64,000 bases of DNA. Origin: Symbiodinium natans (lineage: Eukaryota; Sar; Dinophyceae; Suessiales; Symbiodiniaceae). Every line of letters begins with the position of its first letter. The first letter of the stretch is position 1. This document shows positions 33,801-45,800 of this stretch, piece after piece. Under the pieces are notes generated by a model. It worked only from the letters and a program-made list of their open reading frames with translations. It was not told the DNA's origin and searched no databases. The translations under genes were made by a program, and so were the position numbers. The stretch spans positions 236,501 to 300,500 of the forward strand of contig CAJNDS010002491.1 in assembly GCA_905221605.1 (NCBI GenBank). The letters run 5' to 3'.

Positions 33801-36800
33801 CAGGCAGCCAGACAGGCAGCTCACCGACAGCATCGTGCTGCGAAAAGACTAGACTCTAAACCCTAAACCCTTAACCCTAAGCCCTAAACCCTAAACCCTA
33901 AACCCTAAACCCTTAACCCTAAGCCCTAAACCCTTAAGCCTAGACCCGCAACCCTAATTAAACCACCTCAGGGTTTTATTCGTGTTGAGGGGTTGGAGGC
34001 CTGAACCACCCCCCCCTCATTCGGAATAGGGTTTCAAAAGGCGGGCTCGGTTTCGGCAGGATTTTCCGGAAAGTGCTTTTTTGTTATTAGGGGGGGGCAT
34101 TTAATAAAAGGGGGAAGGGAGTAGGGATCTTGGGGGTTGCGAGGTTATGTGTTTGTTCTGTTGTTGTCCATCTCTTACTTGCTTTTGTTGAGAAAAAATG
34201 GGGAATTGGGGCTCGAAAGATCATCTGGCAAGCAAGAATTTCTTGAACACTTCATACCCTAAACCCTAAACAGAGCGGCTCAGTTTCTTTGAAGAACTGG
34301 CCCGAACACCCCAAACCCGAACCCAGAGACTCCAAAACCCCTTAATTAAGGAATATACCTTAAATCATACTAGGGTTCTTATTAGACTTTAAGGGATATT
34401 CCCTAATTAAGGGGTTTTGGAGTCTCTGGGAAGCTCAGGATCTTTCCACCCCGAAAACAACCCGCCAAGCCCACAAGATGGAGGCCCCACTCTAGGGTTT
34501 AGGGTTTACGGTTTGAGGTTTAGGGTTTAGGGTTTAGGGTTTAGGGTTTAGGGTTTAGGGTTTAGGGTTTAGCAGCAAAATACCCTGAAGCCCAAGGTAC
34601 CAAACACGTGCTCGGGCTCAGGAGTAGATCGGCGCTCCTGAATATGATACTGTGATACTAACGGCTCAAAAACTACACAAGGTTCTTTGCTTTATTCTGG
34701 CAGCAGAAACATGGGGACCTTATACACAAAAGCTCTAAACCCTAAAGCCCCTAAACCTAAACCCCAAAGCCCGAAAACACTGGAGCAGCTAAGCCCTCTA
34801 ACCATAAGCACCTAGAGCACTAAAACTACCCGACAACCCTAAACCCTAGAACCCTGAAACTGCTTTAAAACCCTGGAATGCCCTTAAGCCCTAAACAACT
34901 AGAATCCAAAAACTACCAGAACTTAAAGGTCTAGGGCTACAAGTGCAGGTCGGCACAGGCCTAAGTCCTAAACCCTAAGCCGGCCTAAACCCTGAACCTT
35001 GAACCCTGAACCCTGAACCCTAAAGTCTAAACCCTAAACCCTAAACCCTAAACCCTAAACCCTAAACCCTAAACCCTAAACCCTAAACCCTAAATAAACC
35101 CTAAACCCTAAACCCTAAACCCTAAACCCTAAACCCTAAACCCTAAACCCTAAGCCCTAAACCCTAAACCCTAAACCCTAAACCCTAAAACCTAAACCCT
35201 AAACCCCAACTCTCCCGCCGCCCTAAAAAGCGGGCCTTGGCCAGGTCGGCGGAGTGGCTGTCGACCAGAGAGACCTCTTCCGGGGGGGGGGGGGGGGGGG
35301 CTAGCGATCCGAGGCATGTAGGGTTTAGGGTTTAGGGGCTTAGGGTTTAGGGTTTAGGGTTTGGGGTTTGGGTTTGGGGTCTAGGGTTCAGGGTTTAGGG
35401 CTTGGGGGTTTAGGGTTTAGGGTATGTCAGTCTATAAGGCTTATGAAGCAACGGACTCCTTGGGACATCTGAGCCCCCGCCTTCTCCTCGCAGAAGCGCG
35501 CATGCTCGCGGGAGGCCTCTCCGGATCTTCACACGCAGGGGATAGGATTAGGGGGACCCTCGGGGATATAGACCCTCTGATTCAGGTCCCTGTTTAAGAG
35601 AGCCAGAAGAAGGTTACCTTTTAAGGGTCCCCCTTATCCTACCTAGGAACATGCTAGGCAAGGAGTCATGGAACGATGGGTGGGGTTGAGGTTTTGCTGT
35701 AGGGTTTAATAGGGTATAGGTTCAGGGCTTAGGGTTTAGAATTTAAGGTTTGGGGTTTAGGGTCCAGGTTTGAAGGTTGAGGGTTTAGTCCAACGCACTC
35801 GGCGATGTTGAAGCGAAAACACATCGCCTGAAATTTGGCGGCTGGAGCCTGCCTCTAAACCCTAAGCCCTAAAACCCTAAACCCTAAACCCTAAACCCTA
35901 AACCCTAAACCCTAAACCCTAAACCCTAAACCCTAAACCCTAAACCCTAAACCCTAAACCCTAACAACAATCCCCTAAACCCTGAACCCCAAGTCTGAAT
36001 GTCCTGCGTCACAATTGTCGACCATACAGGCGGCGAAGGCTTCGAGCCACATTGGTGCCAACGCAGAAGGACCATGGGTGCTTTCCTGGGCCCCAGTCTG
36101 GATGGTCGGCTCTTTCGTGGCTGGTATACTCCCCGGAAAGACGTTCTCTATAGCTTCGTGGAATTAGACACCAATTCGGTACAGTTCCCACTGGCAGGCA
36201 CCACCCGTTGCTTCAGCAATTCCTCTCCAGGGCGTGATTCACGTTGACAGTCTCCACAGACTGGATGGGCAAATCCCGATTGCCACCCATTTGTTCTTTG
36301 ATGGCTGTGCCATATCCGAACATACTCTGCGATAGCGCTGGGTTTTAGAGTCCCGGGTAGGGTTAGAACTACCTCAGATACGGCTTTAAGCAAGTATAAC
36401 TACCGCTGCCCGAACCCTAATCCGCCCAGCTTGTTTTGCTTACCTGTAATCCACCAACTGCATGTCCTAGACTCAGACCCCCCTGTGAACCCTAAGTTTT
36501 GAACGAACGCATGCGCAAAACTGCTCATGAAACCCAGATTATTCCTGTTCAGCGCTTGGGGTGTAGGGTTCAACCGCAAATCCTGCACCCTGAACCATCC
36601 ATGGCGTGGATGCCCGGCATTCAAACGACGTAGCGCCTGCACCCCTAAACCCGTAGCCCCTAAATCAGCACACACATTAAAGCAAAGGACCTCAACGAAC
36701 CACCCTAAACCTGAAACACCAAGCCCTAGACCCTAACCCCTAAAACCCCAAGGCGTGAGCCCTCCAACCCCAAACCCTAAGCCCCAAACCGCTAAACCCT

Positions 36801-39800
36801 AAACACCCAAATCCTTAAAACACTAAACCTCTAACCCCTCACTAAACCCTAAACCCCAAACCTAAAACACCTAAACCCCTAAAACCTATATAGACGCTAA
36901 ACCCTAAACCCTAGACCCTAAACCCGAAACCCCTAAACCCCCCAAAACCCATCCATAAATCCCCTCCCCCAAACATTAAACCCCCCTCCCTACCCCCTAG
37001 CATTAAATTCAGGGTTTTTTTGACGTTAACAAACCCTATCTTTAGGGTTTAGGGTTTAGGGTTTAGGGTTTAGGGTTACATTAAGTACCCCGCCATTATA
37101 GTTCTTTTCTGGGGGCCCACGGGACCTCATGGAGTCGGCGTTGGAGCTCGGCCTTTTGTGCCTCACCCTCGGAGAGAAAGGCGGCCTGGGTGTGGTTTAG
37201 GGTTTAGGGTTTAGGGTTTAGGGTTTAGGGTTTAGGGTTTAGGGTTTAGGGTTTAGGGTTTAGGGTTTAGGGTTTAGGGTTTAGGGTTTAGGGTTTGGGG
37301 TTTGGGGTTTGGGGTTTGAAGGTTGTGGGTTTAGGGTTTGAAGGTTGTGGGTTTAGGGTGGAGGATTTGCGGTTTCGGGTTGGGGGTGTTTGGGGCTCAG
37401 GGTTTTCGGGTGTCGGGGGTTTTAGGTTTAGGAGGGCTGTAAGAGCCTTCCGAGGTTAAAGGTTTATAAGGACGAGGGCTTGGGGGGGGTTCGTTGGGGC
37501 TGACAGTGGACGCTTGAGAAGCTTCCTCCTCCCTTTGCGCTTCTCAGCCAGATGAGCGGACCTGGCTTTCACCTTAGCGCCTAAACCCTAAACCCTAAAC
37601 CCTGAACCCTAAACCCTAAACCCTAAACCCTAAACCCTAAACCGAGATCGCAGCAGCGCCCTTGGGCTTCTCTTCCACCTTCTTGCCCACATTGACACTT
37701 GCCGCGTGTGCCAAGCGGGTCCAGTGAAGTCTGGAATCACTTCTGGAACCAGTATGAGGGCCCCCTTCATTGTCCACGCTTGCTCAACCAGCTCTGGCGG
37801 AAGCACAGCATAAACGCTCGGAGAGTACAGTGCCAAAAGACTCGCCAGGTTTGGTTCTGCTGCGAAGGTAGTGTTTGGTGCAGAGTGAAAGCTTTGGGGT
37901 TTAGGGTTTAGGATTCTATATACATATATATCACGTTTTCAGGATGTATAAGGTGTGGGCCTGCAAAGACTGCTTACACTTTGGTGGTGTAGGGTATGAA
38001 TAAGCACTCTGTCTTTTGCTGATTCCCTCACCTAAAGGATGTTTGGGGTTCAGAGATTCTGAAACTGGGCATCAGGAAAACCCTAAACCCTAAAGCCCCA
38101 AGGCGCTAGAAGCCCTCAAGTCCATTTCAACTATTTCAACGTTGGAAGCCTGAGTAACAGAGTTTAGGGTTTACGGTTTAGGGTTTAGGGCTTCCCTCAA
38201 CCCCAAGACCTTTCCGAAGTTCAGAATGGTTCGCTGGTAGGGTTGCATTGAGATCTCGCAGGGTGGGTGTAATCTAAGTCTTTGGAACAACGGAAACGCA
38301 AGCTGTGGGGTTCAAGGATACTTGGGTTTTTGGATGAAAATTTAAGGGAGTTTGGTTGTGGGTTGAAAACTTCCACCCTTACCCCTAAACCTTTCAAACC
38401 CTAATCCTGAAGTCTAAACCCTAACCCCTAAACCGTAGCCCTAAACCCTAAACCCTAAACCCTAAACCCTAAACCCTAACAAACCCTAAACCCTAAACCC
38501 CACGCCCAAGCCCTTAAACCCCAAACCCTAAACCCTAAGCCCTAAATCCTGAACCCTAAGCCCTCAACCCTCATGGCGCCTTCTCCTGCTCCACTGCAGC
38601 GGCGGTCTCCTCCAGCCTTGTTTTAGGGTTTAGGGTTTATTAGGGTTCAGGGTTTATTATTTATTGGGTTTAGGGTTTTGGGTTTAGGGTTTAGGGCAAC
38701 GACTAGGGGGAGGATTGTGCCGACTTTCTGAGGACGGCAAAGGTTGGGTGTGTGGCTACTTGAGGGCGGCGCGAGGGCACAACAGCACGGTTAAGTGTTT
38801 CGGGTTTAGGGTTGATAAGGATCCCAAATTGGATGTTTCCGACAAGAGGAGTACCCTTTTGGGGAGTACCTTTTGTATAGTGGATTCTGTTCTACTTGGG
38901 GTATAACAGGGGTACCTCTATTTTGGGAAATGCCCAAATCAAGGACAAAAGGGAGATCGGGTCATTCTAAGGTGCAGTGGACTGAAGGGTTCAGGTTTAG
39001 GGTTCAGGGTTTGGGTTTACTTGGAGGTTCCTAGGAACGTGTCGCTGGGGGTATAAGTATGACAGCTAGTGTTCCAACTGGCTTTAACCATTGAGCCTTC
39101 AAGTGAGATTGCGAGCAGTTAGTTGTGTTGCGGCCCCAGCACGAACTCCCATACCCTGAGCTTAGACCCGCAACCCCAAACCACTTGACCCCTTGTGAAC
39201 CCTAGCTAGCCTACAGCCCTAAGAAACCCTAAGGTTTAGAGTTAATTAAGAGTATACCAGGAAACCCTCCAATAAACCCTGAACCCTAAACCCTAAACCC
39301 CAAACCCTAAACCCCAAGCCCCAAACCCTAAACTTAAACTTAAACCCTAAACCCTAAACCCTAAACCCTAAACCCTAAACCCTAAACCCTAAACCCTAAA
39401 CCCTAAACCCTAAACCCTAAACCCTACAAGCAACAGCAAGCCCCAAAGCCCGGCAAAGCTCTCGCGGCCGCGGCGCGTGCGCTGCAGGGCCAGGCGGTCG
39501 ACCGCGAGCTTCGAGGCCTCGGAGGCCTTCCAGGGAAGATGAGGGTTTAGGGTTTAGGGTTTAGGGTTTAGGGTTTAGGGTTTAGGGTTTAGGGTTTAGG
39601 GGTTTAGGGTTTAGGGTTTAGGGTTTAGGGTGTAGGGTTTAGGGTTTAGGGGTTTAGGGTTTAGGGTGTAGGGTTTAGGGTTTAGGGTTTAGGGTTTGAG
39701 GTTTAGGGTTTGGGGTTTAGGGTTTAGGGGTTTAGGGTTTGGGGTTTGAGGGTTTGAGGGTTTACGGGTTTTAGGGTTGAAGGTCCAGGGGTTTGAGGGT

Positions 39801-42800
39801 TTAAGGGTTGAAGGGTTTGAGGATTTAAGGGGGCTTAAGGGCTTGAGGGTTTAGGGTGTTGGGTGCAATTAGGGTCACCCTAAACTCTGAGCCCTAAACC
39901 CCTAGCCCAAACGCCGACCCCTGAACTCAACCACAACCATGCGTTTTGGGGTTTTTACGGTTAGGGAGCCTCAAGATAAGATCCTATGGCCCTCAACCCT
40001 AAACCTCAATCATAAGCACCCTAAACCGCACAGAGTGCTTGGATCTCGAGCCTCCTCTCCCCCTTCCCCCTCAAACCCTACAAAACCTGACCTTAAACCC
40101 TAAACCCCTAAATCCCTAATTAAAACCCTAAACCCCTAAGCCCTGAAGACGGCCTTCTCCTCCAACAGTCGACTGACCTCCTCGTGGCACTGGCGTCGGA
40201 TCTCCGCCTGATGGCGAAGCGCTCAACGCGAAGTTAGGGTTTAGGGTTTAGGGTTTTAGGGTTTTAGGGTTTTAGGGTTTTAGGGTTTTAGGGTTTTAGG
40301 GTTTTAGGGTTTTAGGGTTTTAGGGTTTTAGGGTTCTAGGGTTTTAGGGGGTTTAGAGGCTTTGGAGGGTTGTGGCCGCCTTCTCATCCTCCAGAGATGC
40401 GGTGCGCATCATCAGCTCCTCATCGAACCGGGCCTTCGGGGGCTTCGGGGGGGCTGGGAAGTTGGGAGGGGGGGGGGGGGGGGGGGGCTTGGGTTTAGGG
40501 TTTAGGGTTTAGGGTTTAGGGTTTAGGGTTTAGGGTTTAGGGTTTAGGGTTTAGGGTTTAGGGTTTAGGGTTTAGGGTTTAGGGTTTAGGGTTTAGGGTT
40601 TAGGGTTTAGGGTTTCGGGTTATTAGGGTTATATTAGGGTTATATTAGGGTTATTAGGGTTATTAGGGTTAGTAGTAGGGTTGTTAGGGTGATTAGGGTT
40701 ATGAGGGTTGTTAGGGTTATTAGGGTTAGTAGTAGGGTTATTAGGGTGATTAGGGTTATTAGGGTTATTAGGGTTCTTCGGGTCATTAGGGTTATTAGGG
40801 TTATTCGGGTTATTCGGGTTACTAGGGTTATTAGGGTCATTAGGGTTATTAGGGTTTGGGGTTTGGGGCTCGGGTTTGGAGTTTGGGGTTTAGGGTTTAG
40901 GGTTGGAGGGTTAGGGGGGGGGGGTGGGGGGGTTAGGGGGGGGCTGGGGGGGTGGGGGTGATGCCTTCCTCAAATGACTGTGGGGCTGAAAAGGGTTTAG
41001 GGTTTAGGGCTTAGGGTTCAGGGTTTAGGGTTTAGGGCTTAGGGTTTAGGGTTTAGGGTTTAAGGTTTAGTTTAGGGCTTAGGGTTCCACAGGGGTCTGC
41101 AGGGTTGAAGGTTTTTCGGGTGCAGAGTTTGGGGTGCAGGGTTCTAGGTTTCCAGGCGTTAGAGATAACATCCAAACTCAGCGCAATCTCGAACACTGCG
41201 GGCAGAAAGCGCCCCTAAACCCTAAGCTACCCTAAACCCCCTCGAGCCCCTAAAACTCCCCAAAGCCTCCAAGACCCCTAACACCCCCAAAGCCCCCCAA
41301 GCCTCCTAAACCCCCTAAACCCGTAATCTCCCTAAACCCCGTAAAACCTAGACCTGAGATCGCTACTTCTCTAAACCGAGGGTCCCTCTCAGGTCCCTGT
41401 TGTCAGACTGACCCCTGGAGATTTCGGGCACCTGCAAAAAAGAAATGGAACCCCAAACTAGGGTTCAGGGTTGAGGATTTAGGGTTGAGGGGTAACCCTA
41501 AACCCTAACCCTAAACCCTAAACCCTAAACCCTAAACCCTAAACCCGAAACCCGAAACCCTGAACCCTATCTGCCTCTGCAGCCGCCTGCTTCGCTTGCA
41601 GGGCGCTTACCTCCTGCGAGTGCGTGTTGGAGTCGTGGAGGGGTGGAAGTCTGGGGCTTAGGGCTTAGGGCTTAGGGCTTCGGGCTTAGGGTTTAGGGCT
41701 TAGGGGTTAGGGTTTAGGGTTTAGGGTTTAGGGTTTAGGGTTCGGGTTTCGGTTTTAGGGGTTATAGGGTTTCTATCATAGTTCAGGGATACCCGTTGGT
41801 ATATACTGGATGTAGACTTCTTGGCCTGCAGGGCCAGTGAAGGAGAAAGTTCCGCATGGAGCAACTCCTACTCGGGGAATCCATATGAATCCATCCCCCT
41901 GAGAAGAGATTCGCTCAAAAAGGGTTTAGGTTAGAAAGGCCGGTGGCCTCTTTATCTGTTACCCTTATGCCGCAGCATAGTCCCTAGATACCCTAACAAG
42001 AACCCCCTGCAAAACAGAAACCCTACTTAAAGAGACCAACAGCAAATATAAAGTTTAGGGTTTACGGCTCTTTACAAAAAACACAACGCCAAGCCGGGAG
42101 TGGCTTTCCGACACACCAGCTTGCGGAGCGACGCCCCAATCTCACCATGCCAAGAACCCCAAGCACACCCCACAAAACCCTCGACCCTCCACTCCAAGCC
42201 CAGAGGCCTCAACCTGCATCCCCTAAACCCTGAACCCTAAACCCTAAACCCTAAACCCTAAACCCTAAACCCCTAAACCCTAAACCCTAAACCCTAAAAC
42301 CCTAAACCCCTAAACCCTAAAACCCTGAACCCTAAACCCCAAACCCTAAACCCGCAACCCTAAGCCCGACCCCCCCCCCAACAAAAACTTAAAAAACATA
42401 CTACTTAGAAAAGGGGATGGAGGGGGGGGGGGGGTGGGGTAAAAGGTTCATAATAATAATAACAATAATAATAATGGTAGTAAAAATACCAATAATGGTA
42501 ATAACAATAATAATACAAATAATGATGCTGAACTAATACGTAACAAACACGACTTAGAAAGGGGGGGGGGGGGTAAAGGTTCATAATAATAATAATAATA
42601 CTAAAATAGTACCAAAATAAAGCTAAAATAATTCTAAAATAATGCTTAAAAAAGGGGGGGTTAAGGTTTGGAGCCTCCATGGCTGCTTGCCACTTCTCCC
42701 GGAGGGCCGCCTTGACACTTGAGGCTTTGGGGCTTTGGGGTTTAGGGTTTAGGGTTTGGGGTTTGGGGTTTGGGGTTTGGGGTTTAGGGTTTGGGGTTTG

Positions 42801-45800
42801 GGGTTTGGGGTTTAGGGTTTGGGGTTTGTGGTCTGGGGTTTGGGGTTTGGGGTTTAGGGTTTAGGGTTGGGGTTTAGGGTTTGGGGTTTAGGGTTTGGGG
42901 TTTAGGGTTTGGGGTTTAGGGTGTGGCGTTTGGGATTTGGGGTTTGGGATTTGGTGTTTGGGACTTGGGGTTTAGGGTTTGGGGCCTGGGGTTTAGGGTG
43001 TTTTGCCTGAAGCCGAACCGAAACTATGGTAGTTTCCGGAATCTGCCTGTAAAACTGCTTGTAGCGCTTACGATTTCGGGCATTAACCCCTAAACCCTAA
43101 GCCCTAAACCCTAAACCCTCAACCCTTAAGCCTAAACCCTAAACCCTAAACCCAAACCATGCACGGGGGTTCTGAAGGATACTCACTTCAACTCCCTGCG
43201 ACAATTCGTGGCGCCTTCTCCTGTTGAAGATCCGCCACGGCTGCGTCCTCTCAGTGCGAAGCTACCTGTTCTTCCCTTCCCTACTGATAAGACAGTCTAG
43301 GGTTTGGGGTTTGCTGGTCAAGGGCTTAAAGTTCATCGTTTTGCTGTTAAGGGTTTAGGGTTTAGGGTTTAGGGTTTAGGGTTTAGGGTTTAGGGTTTAG
43401 GGTTTAGGGTTAGGGGGGTTTTAGTCTTTAGGGTTAGATCCTTTTGGTCAACAAGCAGCGGGAAATCCACCTTGCAGCCGTATAGACTCTTGGGCTCAAC
43501 AAAGGATCCAACTCCCGAAGTCCCGAACCCCTCAGCCCCAACCCTAAACCCTAAACCCTAAACCCTAAACCCTAAACCCCAAAAAGCCCTAAATCCCTAA
43601 CCCCAAAACCCCGTCATCTTAAACCCCAAGCCCTGATGCCCGAAGACCTTACACTGCCCTAAACCCTAAAGCCCTCGATCCTAACCGCAGACCTCCTCTA
43701 GCCCTAAACCCTAAACCCTAGACCCGAAACCCTAAACCCTAAACCCGAAACCCTGAACCCCCAAACCCCCTCCTGGCCCTGCACGGTCCTTGCTCCTCTG
43801 CAGGCTCTCCGCTTCCTCCTGCCATTGCCTGTCAGAAGTTTTGGGGCTTGGGTTAGGGTTTAGGGTTTAGGGTTTGGGGTTTAGGGTTTAGGGTTTAGGG
43901 TTTAGGGTTTAGGGTTTAGGGTTTAGGGTTTAGGGTTTAGGGTTTAGGGTTTAGGGTTTAAGGTTTAGGGTTTAGGGTTTAGGGTGTCGGGTTTCGGGTT
44001 TAGGGGCTTAGGGGTCTAGGGGCTTGGGGGTGTACGATTTTGGGGTTTAGGGGCCTGGGGTTTACGGAGTTTCGTCCGGTTTGGGCCATCCGGGATTCTG
44101 ATCAAGGAGTTTAGGGTTGGGGTTGAGGGATTCAGTGGCTTAGGGGTTTGGGTTTGGTGTCTTACCGTGAGAAAAAGGCAAAGCTCAGTAGTCATTCAGC
44201 AGAGTGCTTGGTGCAATGTCGGGTCCGGCCCCGGGTTAGGAGCTTAGGAGCTTAGGGGGATCAAAAGGGATGGTTGGCTTCTGAGGGGTCTTCGGTTTAG
44301 GGGTCTGAGGGTTTAGGGCTTAGGCTGTAAACCCTAAACCCTAAACCCTAAACCCTAAACCCTAAAAAACCCTAAGGCCAAAAAACCCCTGAACCCTAAA
44401 AACCCTAAGCCCTGGCCTCTAGACCCTTACTAAACCCGACCTCCGCATGGTCAGCTTCTCCGTCTCCAGGGTTGCCAGGGCCGCAGCCTTACCACAGAGA
44501 GTCGGGTATAGGGTTTAGGGTTTAGGGTTTAGGGTTTAGGGTTTAGGGTTTAGGGTTTAGGGTTTAGGGTTTACGTCATGCGAGGTACCAGTCGAAAGTT
44601 TCCTCTCTCGCGCTAATCTCCAAGTCATCTGTGCCATACACATCCCATATATATATATATATGTATACATATAGATATATATGTCATACCATACGTTGCA
44701 TTACATTGCATTGCATTACACAGCACTATATTGCATACAGATACAGAGGTTTGACGATGGCTCCTACAAGAATTCGAGTTTTAATACACAAAAGAAGAGT
44801 AAAAGCAATGTTGCTATAGTAACAACATTGAGCTTGCACGCAGATGCTCTGGCCAGCCATGCTCCAGGGAGAATGCTAGAAGGAAGCCTCAATGCAAACT
44901 CGGACCCGAATGGAACGAAGGAGAACCAGAAGCAGCGGATTTGTCAGCGAAAGACACTCTCAACTTGGCCCTAAACCCTAAACCCAAAACCCTAACTTGG
45001 CTGGCTTCTGAACCCCTCCTGAAAGTTCAAATTGTAGGCTCCTTATTGTAGTTTCTTCTAAAACCCAACAGGTTAAAGACCGAAGAGCCAGCCAGAAGAA
45101 AGCAAGCTAAGCTCTAAACCCTAAACCCTAAACCCTAAATCCTAAAACATAAACCTAAAACCCTAAACCCTAAACCCCCCCTAAACCCTAAACCCTAAAC
45201 CCTAAGCCGTGAGCCATGAACTTAACCCTAAACCCGCAAGGCTAGATGACCAATTTGCGAAATCAACCTCCTGGGAACGTCTACCAGTCTTGCAACGCCC
45301 TGGTCATCGTCCCAATCCCCGAGCCCTAAAACCCTAAACCCTACATCCTAAACCCTAAACCCTAAACCCTAAATGGTCCCTGACGACCCTGTGAAACAGA
45401 GCCGATGCCTTCTCCTCCCGCAAGCACATGACCTTGGCGTCATCTTTGTGAGCGCAAAATGGGAGTTTCCGAAAAAAGGGTTCCCCTCAACTCTAAACCC
45501 TAAACCCCAAACCCTAAACCCTAAAACCTACACCCTTTTGGGGGGCCCCTTTAAGGGGATTCGATTCGATTTGGGGTATAAACACGGTACGCCTATTTGA
45601 GAGATTCCACAATTCTGCAAGGCTTATGACTCAGGGTCTAGGGATCACGTTCAGGAATGTAGGGTTAGAGTTTAGGGTTTAGGGCTCACGGTTTAGAGTT
45701 TAGGGTTTAGGCGCGAGCATAGGGTTCAGGGTTTGGGGGTGTGGGTGTTGCTACGTTGGGGGGGGATGCCGGCAATCAGAACCCTGAACCATGCCCCCAA

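Noticed and set aside
40640-40961. ORFs rich in Val-Ile-Arg or Thr-Leu-Ile (40640-40840, 40689-40961)
   Set aside because: Translation of the GGGTTATTA 9-mer satellite.
43440-43520. GKST motif in an open plus frame (P-loop NTPase)
   Set aside because: It lacks the preceding glycine of a Walker A motif and any following domain; chance match.
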